Below, in pieces: positions 1 through 12,771 of a stretch of DNA of 64,000 nucleotides; the stretch's first letter is position 1; every line of letters begins with the position of its first letter. The notes beneath the pieces are model-generated. The model did no database searches and had not been told where the DNA came from. It was given only the letters and a program-made list of their open reading frames with translations. Source of the stretch: Grifola frondosa (taxonomy: Eukaryota > Basidiomycota > Agaricomycetes > Polyporales > Grifolaceae); the NCBI GenBank assembly GCA_001683735.1, contig LUGG01000002.1:1302001-1366000 (forward strand), in the 5' to 3' direction. The translations under genes and the position numbers were made by a program.

Positions 1-422
1 CGTCGGGGACTCGTCGTAGGGGATATCATTCTGGTAGAAGTCGAATTGGTGCGCGTGCGTGTGAACTGCTTGACGTGGCTTACTTGGACCACCATTTTCC
101 ACCTCGGTCCGGTATTTTTCATCGATCTCGCCGTGTAATAATTTCCAACGACTGTTGCAGAGGTGAATTGGATCATTGTGATTTACTCAGATGTAATCCC
201 CACTCGTACGTGCTCGTAATGTGTCGTTCGCCTCCCTTCATGGCGAAGGGTTTATTGTGACGCGCAGTGGCTGTGACAAGCGCTCACACGGCAGCAGTTT
301 GCACCATGGAGTTTTCTCTGTTACACTCGAAGATATGATTCAGGACAGTCGGAGAGCTTACCTGGCTGTCATGCAAGACCAAATAGATAGATCCCAATGA
401 AGAATATGACGCATAAAATCAG
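1..422. other. Helitron 5' region, no gene recognised
   Basis: No convincing coding sequence. This is probably 5' UTR and promoter of the Rep/helicase frame, and possibly the left subterminal region. No clear TC-type 5' terminus and no consensus TATA box were recognised. Confidence 0.4.
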
Positions 423-3400
423 ATGAGGCTAGCCGTGACCTTGCGTCGGTGTAGTTTGTATCAAGAACCAAACTCGAACACACATTCCATACTTGGATCA
501 CACCAGCAAACTTCTCTAGTACAGCACATTGTTCATTTCCTGGTGACCATCGCTCCAATGTCATCGTTGTCTCCATTATCTACGCCACTACATCAGCGTA
601 CCTCTCATGTGCATTCTGATCATGATCACCCGGTGCGTTTGTCTACTGTGGCCACCCCGGCGTTGGCCTGTGATGAAGTCAGTATGTCACTTGTGGTGCA
701 TACTAGTGCGTTTGATACGTCGCCTCAGCAGGCATGTGCCCCTGCAGGCTTGGTCCGTCGTCATCGACGTGTACGTGTTTTTAGTGGGAATGAACTCCTT
801 CATTACCCTGTGGTCGCTGGCACCGTGCCTGACCTGCATACCGTCTTCGAGTACATTGGCTTGTCCAATGGTTGTGAGCTGGAACCTTCAAATGGTTGCC
901 TTCCCGCTGTTATAGATATGCCTTGGCATGTTATTGCGGATCGTCTCACCGGGTCCCACCTCGCGGAGATGGCCCGTTTCCATTCCGTCACGTTCACTAG
1001 GCAATGTCGCGATGTACAGTCAATGCAGAAACAGGTCGCCCGACATTCATGCACTAGTTCGTGCCAGCGCGCACTCCCTGTGTTCCAATCGGTCACTCAA
1101 CGCCGGCGGTCAAAAGGAAAAAATGAAAGCACCTCTGCCAGCCAAAAACATGTGTTGTCCTCTGCCTGTAAAGCGCCTTCCTCGCTCCCGCCCTGCAACC
1201 GTAAGCGTGCGCGATCATCATCGATGGACGCAGAGACGGTCCGCAAGCGTGCGCGCCCAGAAATTCTTCATGCGACCCGACCCTTCCCACCAAAACCGTG
1301 CAGTCCGCATGATGAGGCTGATTTCATACGCTCGTGGTGTGATGCATTTGCGCACGATGCGGTATGTGAGAAGGCCTGCGCTGTCTGCGCTAGGTTGACA
1401 GTGTACCAAAATATGAAGACTGTGCTGTGCTCATCACTGCCGTTAACATGTTTGGATCGAACAGGGGATGGACTCACACGGCTTGAGCGTTCGTCTGCGG
1501 ATGAAACAATTCGAGAGATTCGTGGCCCTGTTCTATATCATCCCGCTGTTCACGTCGTGGATGGCGAGGACGTCATAGACATTTGCACGACTTGCTACAA
1601 TGTCGTCAAGCGGGGCAACATTCCTGCACAATCACTGGCGAACGGTTTATGGATAGGTGATGTTCCGTTACAATTGCAAAAGCTTACCTTTTTGGAATGC
1701 ATGTTGGTCGCTCGAGTGCGCCATAACTATTTCGTCGCTAAGGTTGACAAGGGCCAACGCAAGCTTTGTGCGAACGCGATCATGTTCGCCCAACCGGTAG
1801 GGAAGTTGTATTCCGTTTTGCCGCCTCCGCGGGCGGAGCTCGACCAGTGTCTGGCTTTGTTGTTTGTCAGATCAACTAAACCAACTCCCGCGGATTGGAA
1901 ACGCACACCCTTTCTGGTCCGTCATCTTGAAGTGATGGATGCCCTTCGCTGGTTGAAACTCAACCATTCGGAGTACGGTAATGTGGACCTTTCCGACACC
2001 AACATGAGACAATATTGCCAAGATGAACCTCCTGTCTGTGTCGTTTACCGCCCTGGCGACGGTAAGGCACCTGCCGAGAGTTTGTCAGTAAATGATTTGG
2101 AAGATGAGAAAGGTACTGATTATGGTGCATGTTCCTTTGCCGTGCACGGATTAACCGGCTCTCAGTTCGCATCCATGTCGCACCAGCAGAAGATTGCCAC
2201 TGCTCTGCGCTGGTTCCGCACAGGTGGGAAAGCACTGGCTTATGGCCACGACAATTCTCCTGAGTCGATATTTCATAATCCGCGTCTGTTTCCTTCCATG
2301 TTTCCCTGGTTATTTCCATTTGGGTTGGGGGCATTTGAAAATCAACATATCCAGACTCACATTGCTCGCATTCAACACGTCCGTCATTTACTCATGTATG
2401 CAGACCGTCGATTCCAGGTCGACGAATGCTTTCCTTTGATACTATTTAACCATGAGCAGATACGAGGCAGTGCACAAGGAGGGTGCTTACTCACTAACAA
2501 GCGCCACTTCCCCCAAGTTGTGGATAAGATACTAGGCATCGAAGTCGACGCTTTGAATCGGTTGATTGAACGAAGTAAGACCGGTGATTTTGTGCACCCG
2601 CAAGATGATTCAGAAAAGCGATGTTTCGAACTAATGAGCATCGTCGACCATGTTGCTGGTCATGTTCACGGTTCCGCGACACAGAAGAGGTATCAACGTC
2701 GAGAAATCAAGGCTTTGATTATGAAAATTGGCGTACCAGTGTTCTTTATCACTTTCGCACCTGTGGACATCAAACACCCCTTATGCTTATATTACTGCGG
2801 TGAAAACATAGACATGCTCACTTCGACTCCAGCGATGCCTGATACATCACAATGCTTTCGAGCTATTGCTAATAACCCTGTAGCTTGCGCGCGTTTCTTC
2901 AACTTCATGGTAGAAACGTTTATCTCCCGTATTCTGCGACCCTCTTCCACTGAAGATGGCTTGTTCGGTCCAACGGAGGCCTACTATGGCACAGTTGAAT
3001 CGCAGGGTCGCCTGACTCTCCATCTTCATCTTCTGCTGTAGATATCATGTGCTCTTTCCCCACAGGAAATGCGTGACCGATTACTTGCAGATGAGAAATT
3101 TCGCATACAGCTCTTGGATTGGCTTCATGCATGTCACACCGGCGACTTCTCCTCTGGCACTATGGATGACATCAGTTCACGCGTTGATGAAAAGATTGAG
3201 TCTGAGGCGGGGGGCGCACGCGTGGTGGTCCGTGATAACATTCGTGATCCAGCAACCACACTCCCATCAAGGCCTCCTGAGCACATGTCCGACGCAATAT
3301 TCAATCAGTGGCATGACGCCTTTGGACGCCAGACAGACGAGATAGTCTTCTTCTCAAACAGACATGATCCTGCACATCGAAAAGGCTGCAAACGACCAGG

Positions 3401-6400
3401 CAGTGATGAGTGCAGAGCGAGATTTCCACGTGAGCTCTTTGAAGATACCTTGGTGGATTTCAGCAGTGGGGCAATTTGATTTCGCAAGCGTGAACCATGG
3501 ATCAATACCTATAACAAAGCGTTAAGTTACGTTTTGCGATGCAATTCAGACGTCACCTGTCTGCTGTCTGGAACACAGGTGAAAGCGGTTGTGGCATACG
3601 TCACCGATTATGTAACGAAGAGCAATTTAAACACTCACTCGTTCTTTGAGACTGTCCGCACTGTATTAGACCGCAATCAAGAGCAAATGGCATCATCAGT
3701 AACATCACGTTCAGATACTGCTCGAAGTGTCATCACCAAAATAGTCAACGCGCTGTCAGTACTTCAAGAAACAGGCGGTCCGGCTGCATGCGCGTACCTG
3801 CTCGGTCATCCAGATCACTACACGAACCATAGTTTTCGTGTGGTCTATTGGCAGTCATACCTGAAATGCGCAATCGAAACAGGATACGAAAGTGATCAGA
3901 CGCGTCTGGGTATCGATGCAGAAGGTGAAGACGTAGTGGTGGGACGGTCGAATGAAGGTGTAGTGGGACTGCACCGTGTTGACGATTACGTCTTTCGGCC
4001 TGAATTTTTCACCTCTATGAGCATGTATCAATATTTAAGCAGCTCGGATGTCCGCAAATTACGCAAATGTGAGCGCTTCGAAAATGAAACTCACCCCAAT
4101 CAGAAGCTCAGAAGTGACGAAGACGCCGATGGGGAAGACAGTGAACTGCAGAGTAGCAGCGGACCGTACCAATACCTCGAAGGCCACCCACTCCGTGAGT
4201 CGCACGGTGTGTTCCAGGTGGGGGAAGATGCAGAATGGGTGTTGAATTTTGTTGGAGGTGTACTACCAAGAAAAGACCGCGGGGACCGGGAGGAGTACTG
4301 CATGGTCATGCTCATGCTCTTCAAACCCGGTGGTTGGCGGTCAGGAAAGCATCTACGAATAGATTCGATGATGTGGGAACAGACATTCGAGGCGACAGAA
4401 TTCCCCGCACCAGTGCTTAAAATAATGCATAATATGAACTTACTGTACGAATGCCTGGACGCGCGAGATGACTATGCTGCTCAACGGAGGATAAAAGAGA
4501 ACACTGACAGTATGGCTGGCTTTCTTGAGCATGAGGGACTTGGTTCAGGCCAACGAGATGATGGCCTGCTGGACTATACGGAGGAAGATCTGATTTTCAC
4601 TTTACAGGACAACATGGAAAACATAGGGAAACGTACTGCTCACCATCGGCAGCAATTTCGAGAGATGCAAGACATGTTGACGGGGCTGACGTCAGGGGCA
4701 CAGTGTGCCGTTGGTATAGAGCCTTCCAGGAATTACCTTCCACCTGATCAAGATGTGGCGAGGTTGACTGCAAGTCAGTGGATGGAAAAGATGCAGAAGG
4801 CAAAAAGCGACGCACTCGCTCGGAAGAATGGTAGTACACGAGCACCTAACATGACAGTTCCACAAGCACCGCCTCCTTCTGTGGGAATAGGAAATGCAAT
4901 AGTCAGGGAAGTCAGCTTGGAGGAATTGAATCGATTGCTCACTCATAGCTTAGATGTGTCGAGAGGACCGCAGGACGCCCAAATCGAACTGTTCACAACT
5001 GCGGTGAGCACGTTCAATTTGAACTTGGAGCAAACGCGGGCATTCTTTATTGTCGCATATCACCTTCATCATCACCTGGAAGAACCGTTAAGAATGTACC
5101 TAGGAGGTATGGGTGGGACTGGTAAGTCGACAGTGATTGCATCACTGCAGTATTTCCTAGTGATGAGAGATGAAGCATACCGGTTTGAGGTCCTTGGACC
5201 GACAGGGACGTCTGCGTGTATTGTGGATGGAATGACTTATCATTCAATGTTGGGTTTTGGGCGCCAGAGCGAATCCACAGTGAGCGCGCTCGAAAAAGTA
5301 CGTGGGCGCCTCCAACATGTCGAACTCGTTTTTATCGATGAAGTTTCCATGATATCATGCTCCGACCTATATAAGATCAGCGCACAACTGGCGAAAGCTT
5401 TCAGCGAACCGACTCAGGCTTTTGGCGGGAAAAATATTATCTTGGCTGGCGACTTCGCTCAACTACCTCCAGCGGGATGTGGTCAACTTCCTCTCTATAC
5501 CGAATCAATTGGTTCTTGGTCAGACGCAGCTACTGTGTCTGCGCAAAAAAATGCTATCGGTAAGTCCTTATGGCATGCGTTTACGACTGTAGTCATTTTG
5601 CGCCAAAACATGAGACAACGGGGGATGTCTGCTGAAGACATTGCATTCAAACATGCTTTATCAAACCTAAGGTATAAATCGTGCACTCCCGATGACCTCG
5701 CCCTCCTACGTGGACGAGTGATTCGCCCATCTTGCAGTGAGAGAACATTGGACGCACCACGATTCAAGGACGTCTCTATCATTACACCCAGGAACGCACA
5801 CAGAGATGCGATCAATGCGTTCAATATCGATCGGTTTGCGGCCGATCATGGTAAGCCGCTGCATCACTTCCACTCGATCGACACTTATGCGCCCGTTCAT
5901 GAAGGCGCGTCTGTCCGTAAGACTCAACGACGAATGGCAAGCGTGGCAGACCCCATACGGAAATTGAACACTATCGATCCACACATGCAGGAAATTCTGT
6001 GGAGAATACCTCCCTCGCTCACCGACCATCACGCAGGCATTTTGACCTTATGTGAGGGGATGCCGGTGTTGCTCAAGCACAATGAAGCCACTGAAATCTG
6101 TGCTACTAATGGCGCAGAGGGCGTGGTGGTAGGTTGGGATGCCGATGTGTCCTCTGTCGGTCATGAGATCCTTAACGTCCTGTTTGTCAGACTCACGCAC
6201 CCCCCGAGACCAGTACGTATCGATGGTCTACCTGTCAACGTCATTCCACTGGGGCGTAACAGGAAGCGAATTCGCTGTCTTCTACCTTCGGATCAATACA
6301 TCACGATATGGAGAGACCAGGTCTCTGTGCTTTGGAACTTCGCGATGACTGATTTCGGAGCACAAGGCCGAACACGTGAGTCCAATGTATGTCATCTAAA

Positions 6401-7784
6401 GTATGCGCGCAATCATCAATCGATCTATACATCTTTGTCCAGAAGTTCTTCGCTGCTTGGTACGTTAATAATAGGTGACTTGAATGAATCCAAGATGACT
6501 GGAGGTGCTTCCGGGGGCTTGCGCCGGGAGCTTCGTGAACTAGAGATACTGGACGACATAACTAAGATGAGAATGTTAGGCACGTTACCAGGTCAGATAC
6601 ACGGCCACAGTCGGGGACAGCTGATTCAGTCGTTTCAACAGTTTTATGGCAAACGTTATGTGCCGCGGGCGGTTCACTCAGCACTCAATTGGCAACATCT
6701 ACCTGATGCAGAGCTAAATCCTCCAGCACAACCTCCTCCATGGACACTCATCCATCATAAGAAAAGCAAACTCCCGCCCACAGCTAAATCCAGCGCAGCC
6801 ACCCGCACGAAAAGTAACCCTCCGCAACCAACGACCGCAGGTAATCCACGTTGGATGCCACCGTGTACTCCGACCGTCTGCCAGGCACCCGCACCCACAT
6901 CGCATACCTTCGACGCCGTTCGCATGGACCGACCACCGGTTTCCGGTCCCATTTGGGATAATCGTAATTGGAGTTGTGCATATGATGCCACGTTAATGAT
7001 AATTTTTAATGTGTTCACAGATTATGGCGAATCTTGGGGTCGGTCACTCGCACCAGACAATCTGATTCTGGTCGATCTTCGTCAATGCTTGAACATTCTC
7101 ACTTACAACTTGGGATTATTTGAAACAGTGCGTAATCGTATGCGCGACCAGCTATCCGCAAGTCGACCTGCTACTTTTCCTCGTAGGGGCACTGAAGTCA
7201 CCTCTATCACAGATGTCATGCAAACTTTATTTGAATGTCCCTCTGGCTTTGCACATTCAAGAGCATCTTGTGCAACCTGTCACACATCGCATATCATTAA
7301 TACTGATATATCTCGTAACTACGTCTGGTGCTTATACCGATCGTTGTGGCCGCCGTCGGTAACGCAGCACCATGTAACTCCTACTGACTGTATTGATCGT
7401 CTACTCACCGGAGGCACTACAGTCTCTTGCACAGGTTGTCATTCCACTGTACCTGTCATTACCACACTAACTACTGCGCCACCTCTGATCGTTCTAGAAG
7501 TGGTTCGCGACAATCTGATTGACATACATGTCGACATTGAATTGGGATTGTCACTACGCATCGGAATGGAAAGCAAGTCATGGGCTCTCGTGGGCATGGT
7601 GTATGCAGGTTCGAACCATTTCACCTCACGTTTTATTTCTCGTGCCGGTGACGTTTGGTACCACGACGGAGCTACCCTCGCTAGATCATGCACAGCGGAA
7701 GGAACCATCGTGGACAGCACTCGCGACTTACACACAGCATACGGGCGGCAAGCATCACATCTCGTGTATGCATTATGCCCATGA
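423..7784 (+). CDS. Helitron Rep-Pif1-like helicase with C-terminal USP-like peptidase domain (two in-frame stops)
   Basis: One reading frame of 2,453 codons plus stop, interrupted only by TAG at 3039-3041 and TGA at 3477-3479; flanking frames match across both stops. The Rep part shows the HUH motif (LTLHLHLLL just before the TAG) and the double-tyrosine motif VAYVTDYVTKSNL near 3598-3634. The helicase has Walker A GGMGGTGKST (Lys codon at 5124, about residue 1568) and Walker B VFIDE (Asp codon 5337, about residue 1639), as in Pif1-like Helitron helicases. After a Pro-rich linker a C-terminal domain has NWSCAYDA (Cys codon 6975), two CxxC pairs (SCATCHTS and SCTGCHS) and a His box (GSNHFTSRF, His codon 7617), resembling a ubiquitin-specific protease. 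The first ATG is used here; an ATG at 558 is an equally possible start. The product would nick and unwind DNA for rolling-circle transposition. The stops probably inactivate this copy. Confidence 0.9.
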
Positions 7785-8304
7785 CATCAACGCCCATGAC
7801 ATGGACGGACAGTACCAAAGTCGTTCCCGGATTGCCTTCCAAAACTGCTCCCTATCCTCTCACTCGAAGTCGCGACTCCCATGTACCTCTGAAACAGATT
7901 CCGTCCCCTCGGCGTTCGTGTCGCGCTCCCCAACTTGAGCCTGCAATCTCAACCGGTTCTCTGGCGTAAAGATAACGATGTGACAATGGCACGTCCCTCT
8001 GCCTGCCATTTCCACCACCACCATGATGTTATATGTTGTCCTCCGTGGCACTGCATGTGGCACCAAATCTGTCAGTGAATATCGTTATAATACGATGCGG
8101 CCACGTACTGATGAATATACACAGAACAGTGCCAGTGAGTGGGTCAGGACTGACAGCGAGATGTGGTAATCGTTGGACCGCAGTGAGATTGAAAATTTGA
8201 CTAGGCAATCGGGCTAAAAAAGGAAATGAAAAAGTGCGATATCACTTTCTACCGTCAACCGTCAATACCGCGAACCACACGCATTCGGTCCTCGTCCATC
8301 GCCC
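7785..8304. other. Spacer between helicase frame and cargo genes
   Basis: No supported gene. Short open frames here lack conserved motifs or splice sites. It probably contains the helicase 3' UTR and the promoter of the next cargo gene. Confidence 0.4.
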
Positions 8305-8844
8305 ATGAGCACGTTCACTGTAACTACCCACTATTGTTGTCGTCGCCCAGATCAGCAATATCTTACTATATTGCAGAAACCGGTCACCATTCGCGGATAC
8401 TATATCCCTGTAGCAAGCCCGAGCCGGTTCTTCACCCTTCTCACACAACGGATTAGTCTTGACAGCGGGTTGGACATGTGTATGCTTGATCACCTGTTCA
8501 CACCAGGGAACCACTTTCGCTCACATACTGCACGTATACGCACACCCACCCATTCACCTCGGTGGAGGACGTTCACGATCTACTATTACGAGAATGCGCA
8601 ACTGGAGCGGAACATCAACATTGGCGACCTGAATTGGCGTGGAGAACTATTCGTCGTCCGTCACAGTCAGTTTGCCACAAAGTTCGTCAACATGCGACGT
8701 GGGGATGATTTATTGGCAGAAAAAGCGGTGAAAAAGTGCGTTCTTAATATGCCTTGCCTCCATAGAGACATGACCAGGACATTCTATCAGGTTTGTTCGC
8801 ACCCGTCTTCATGGACACCACTCTCGCCGATGCGAATAGAGTAG
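8305..8844 (+). CDS. Helitron cargo gene A, unknown protein
   Basis: An uninterrupted 179-codon frame from ATG inside the Helitron, in the same orientation as the helicase. I do not recognise the family. The middle carries an aromatic, charged segment (TFTIYYYENAQLERN) followed by GELFVVRH and FVNMRRGDDLLAEKAV. There is no signal peptide or membrane segment. A potential donor (CAG|gtttgt near 8791) could join further exons, so the C-terminus is uncertain. It is the least certain of the four cargo genes and shows no obvious similarity to the other three. Its function may concern the element, or it may be a captured host gene. Confidence 0.5.
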   Translation: MSTFTVTTHYCCRRPDQQYLTILQKPVTIRGYYIPVASPSRFFTLLTQRISLDSGLDMCMLDHLFTPGNHFRSHTARIRTPTHSPRWRTFTIYYYENAQLERNINIGDLNWRGELFVVRHSQFATKFVNMRRGDDLLAEKAVKKCVLNMPCLHRDMTRTFYQVCSHPSSWTPLSPMRIE

Positions 8845-9677
8845 CTCTCCACATAGAAATTGGACCACAACTCAGGTGTGTTCATTCTCGTAGACATGGA
8901 TGACTCTGATTCGTCCCTCCAGGGCGTGGCGCCACACCAATCTCCGCAACTTCTCCTGTCCGGCGCAGCTCCATAAATCTCTAGTAGAAACCCAATTCGA
9001 GATGTAGCTACCTTCGATCACTTGTATTAGGGGAGTCTCTCGAACAATCCATCTCGAGCACCGTGTTAATGCCACCCCTGTGAACTCTTACGATCATCTT
9101 ACTAACACAGTAGCACCCCACTTCTCGAATGCTCTCCACCTGGTAGCGGCCTGCCACTGGATGCAAGGCCCACACCATAATGTGCGTACAATGGTTGATC
9201 ACGGGGCAGTGAAATTTTCCACCTTTGATTGAAATTCACAGCCTCGGTGTCCACTCCGCCAGTTTAGGCATTGGCTCTCAGTGCGCAGTATTCCAATTCA
9301 CGGTCTCGGTCGGCGGTGAGTGCCGCTCTTCAGGTCTCGGTCGCCAGTCACCTTCCTCCACCTTCCTAAATTTGCAAAACAAATTCAAATAGGCAGCGTG
9401 GTTGTCCACTCCACTAGCTCTGGCTGCAGCCGTCTAGGTCGAGACCGATATTTTGGCAAATCAAACCTGTTAGTCGTGGCATTGTGACAGGCAATTTTTT
9501 CAATGACGCTGATATCTTGACTCGGTGACGGGCCAAAATCGTTCCAAGCAGAGGCTCACATGTAAATCGTTCCAAGCGGAGGCTCACATGTGCCGACATG
9601 CGGAAAGCGAATGATCGTCCGGTCCTTCATTACTGTCCCTCTATTTCTCTTCCCTCATGACCTTATCTACATCAGAT
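8845..9677. other. Spacer inside Helitron cargo region
   Basis: No supported gene. It contains a short direct repeat at about 9539-9592, where 'cgttccaagc(a/g)gaggctcacatgt' occurs twice 26-27 bases apart. It probably holds the promoter of cargo gene B. Confidence 0.4.
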
Positions 9678-10688
9678 ATGCGTACTACTCCTCAAGACAG
9701 CTTCAATGGTACGGATAATGATGGGTTCACGTACGTGCTCGCTGCCACTCAATGTCCAGCTCAACACTCCAGACACATGACAACAGGGAGTCAATGATGC
9801 GCCTCGGTATAGCAAACGCGAATGTCTCCCACGATCAAACCACCCAACATTCTAGTCTTGAAGCACTGTTCGCCATTCGAGGAAGGGACTCATTCTCACC
9901 AGAGCTTCTGAGGTGGGTGTTAAAGTATCCGCTTGTCGAGGTGTTAACCGTCAGGAGAAACAGAAATATCAAATATTTCCTGCGTGGAAGTATAGAAGAC
10001 CACTTCCAGTATGGCGTTACAGAAGTGCCACGGACGGCAACCTGGGGAACGGGATGGCAGAACAACATTCTCTGCATATACAATCATCCCCTCTGGGTTT
10101 GGATGGTAGGCGAAGTCGTCCACGCCCACTTCACGGATGATATAGGGCAACCTGTCCGGAATCCGATGATCACAATTAATCCCTTGCGGGAAGTCGATTT
10201 CTTGAATGCGTGGTCTCTTCTACGATCTACCTGTGAGCACTTCGAAGGTCAGACGATGACGCTGATTGCTTCCTGGGAAGTTGACTTCATGATACCGATA
10301 GAGCCGGTGGAGGATTTCGTCACGCTGGGGAAAGATGGGCCTTTAATCGACTTTAGCATGTTCGCAAACGTGGTGCGCTACTGGTCTCTACTGACAGAAG
10401 GAACACTAACACCGATCCCAGGAGGAACGCGTGGATACGGCATTTGATGGCACCACCCCGTTTGACCAGGTATTTGACGGGACTGTTCATACAGTATCAG
10501 TGTCGGGAGGAATGTCGAAGGTGAATCCACAGGTGGTTCACGCTGGTGACATAGTTATGGTATCCTTGCTCGTCGTTCGGAAGGCACTAGATGAGACGGT
10601 GATCGAGGATGGGCGGATATGCTGGAAGCCAGAGTACTATTTGGATCTTATCATTATACTCCGTACATCAATCGAAGACGAGATGTGA
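9678..10688 (+). CDS. Helitron cargo gene B, unknown protein (3 exons)
   Basis: Exons 9678-9730, 9787-10372 and 10422-10688 give an uninterrupted 301-aa protein. Intron 1 is phase 2 (AC|gtacgt ... caacag|G). Intron 2 is phase 0, 49 nt, with a good branch site CTAAC and cccag acceptor, and it removes an apparent frame break at 10447. The family is not recognised. The C-terminal segment (PFDQVFDGT, then VVHAGDIVMVSLLVVRK) matches the pattern of the C-termini of cargo genes C and D, namely a short DATHG/DGT-like motif, then a hydrophobic V.. GD.V.. strand and a basic end, so the three look like distant paralogues. It is convergent with gene C, 215 bp away. Confidence 0.75.
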
Positions 10689-10903
10689 AGAGTACCCCCG
10701 TCGCTCACACTATAGCAATCTACAATCGTTCACTACAAATTTCCATCTGGTCACTACAGCAACACCGAAATGTGGTCTATAAAATGACAGTTCGACAGAG
10801 ACAGACAGCAACATGCGAATATCATGTATACAATCACATGGTTATACCCTGCATATCCTCCACTGCGGTGCATATCAGTACACGCCAACACGCCAACACT
10901 CCA

Positions 10904-12050
10904 CTACGTCATGTCCTCCATATCCGCATCGGACACGCCATTCGCCCGTCCACTCCTGCCCTCAAACACGACGCCTGACATGAGACCAATCCCTCCAGCA
11001 TAGGAAGAGCTGGACGCAGCCCTCACCACACTCTGGACCGCACGACCCTGCCTGCACTTCAATCATTTCATCATCATTTACGCACAGAACGACGTACCTT
11101 CAGATCATGGGCACTGTGAAGACGAACAACGTCGTGCATAGCCAAATTCATTTCCAACTGCACACCCTTTCTCGTGTGACGCTTGAAAATCTCAACAAAA
11201 ACTGCTACATCCACAAAATCACCTTTGCGTATGACAAGATGTCCACACTGTCGAATCTTCCCATCTGCCCCTTGCACACCGGCAGATATCTTGTGCGTAA
11301 CCACCCACTGTGATCTAATCTTCGCCGCGCAACCGAGCGGGTCATCACCAGACTGCAGAATGGAATCTACAGCAGTGGGACCGGTCGGCCTCACCTACAG
11401 CACTGCCCATCAGCGTCCTTAAAGAGAATGCCGAACTGATGTCCAGGACATACCCGGGAAAACACCCGCCGCTGCAACTTGATGCTTGGACTGGAAGAGA
11501 CATGGTCCGCAGGCTCCATGTTGAGAGACAGTAGGACTACATCACGTAATGCATTCAATCCTTCACGTTGTGCCTCAAATGGTGCTCGCACACCACCATG
11601 GCCCAACGTCAGTGATTGTTGTGCCTTGGGCGCTCCCTGTTCGTGCCTGAGATCCACAGATGAGTACGATTCAAGTGATCTCTGCGTCCACCTACCCATT
11701 CCAATCACCAAGGGGGCCTATGTTGACTTCCTCGACGAAACCTTGCAGGCGCACTACCACTTCGTACCGTTGTCCACAATCGTCGTTGAACAACCGCGGG
11801 TGATAAAGGACCATCGTTCGGTGCCTACCATCCTCGTGCTCCACCGCAGTCTCAACGACTATCCAAGCCGTCAACGTCTCAAAGTCGCACGGCATCCTAT
11901 GCCACTGCGCTTCCGGGGATGGATCGTGCCTCACACGAGCTAAGCCCGCGGGCCACATATCGCGGACCAGAACACCGTCAGTCGCTGACTTGCGTGAGTG
12001 GACCAATGTGCTCGGACATAACTGCCAAACTCACTGGACAGGAAAGACAT
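10904..12050 (-). CDS. Helitron cargo gene C, unknown protein (5 exons, antisense to helicase)
   Basis: Minus-strand exons 12050-12035, 11984-11696, 11646-11454, 11394-11098 and 11047-10904. Total 939 nt, 312 aa, with every junction phase-consistent and GT-AG. The first coding exon is only 16 nt (MSFLS + 1 nt). The C-terminal part (HLVIRKGDFVDVAVFVE...DVVRLHS) parallels VVHAGDIVMVSLLV of gene B and VMVEDVVHLECRLLRY of gene D. No known family is recognised. A TATA-like box lies about 100 bp upstream. It shares its promoter region with the divergent gene D at 12772. Confidence 0.75.
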
Positions 12051-12146
12051 TCTGGCACAGAGTCTATCTTCTAATCACAGTGATGCACGTAGACGATCTT
12101 TCCAACGGGTAGGAAAATGAGCGAAAAAAATCAGTGTCGAGCATTC

Positions 12147-12154
12147 CTTTTATA
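12147..12154 (-). promoter_or_regulatory. TATA box of cargo gene C
   Basis: TATAAAAG on the minus strand, about 97-104 nt upstream of the ATG at 12050. Confidence 0.5.
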
Positions 12155-12655
12155 ACCACTCTCCGCAAACATCATTCCAAGTGAGGAGCCAGATCTACTC
12201 GCGTCCGCATGATGACATGAAATTCCAACCGATAGCTGCCTGGGCCCTGCTCTGCGCCCCAAATAAAATGCCAGTGTTGATCGAGACAGGAAAAAAAAGG
12301 GGGAACAAAATCACAGACATACTATCCGCATTCGTCATCTGCCGTGCGAACACCCCGACTGGCATTAGCCGTTTCTACACTCAATCTCCTTAGGAAATAA
12401 CTGAAGGCGAGATCAATCAAGGCCAGTAAAGATATCAACCATACCGATGCTCACTCTTCTACATCCTAGCAGCGCAGAATCTTCGCAACGCACAGTGATC
12501 GAATCGTGTGTCGCCAAATTGTCGATTCAAACTAAAGCCGAGGACAAAAACAAATTGCACCGCAGAAAAACAAATTGCGCTCCACAAAAACAAATTTCAC
12601 GGAAGCAAAAAAATGGACCTATGATCTATGGCGCTCTAGCCACGGGGGCGTCAAG

Positions 12656-12662
12656 TATAAAA
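12656..12662 (+). promoter_or_regulatory. TATA box of cargo gene D
   Basis: TATAAAA, about 110 nt upstream of the ATG at 12772, placing transcription start in the pyrimidine-rich stretch before the ATG. Confidence 0.5.
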
Positions 12663-12771
12663 CCATTGAGCGTGCTACTGCTGCGTCAAAATCCGTCCTC
12701 GAATTCTTCCTTGCGCACTTCGCTCACTCCCTCTACTGCTCCAACTCGCCCTACTGCTCAACACCCCAACC

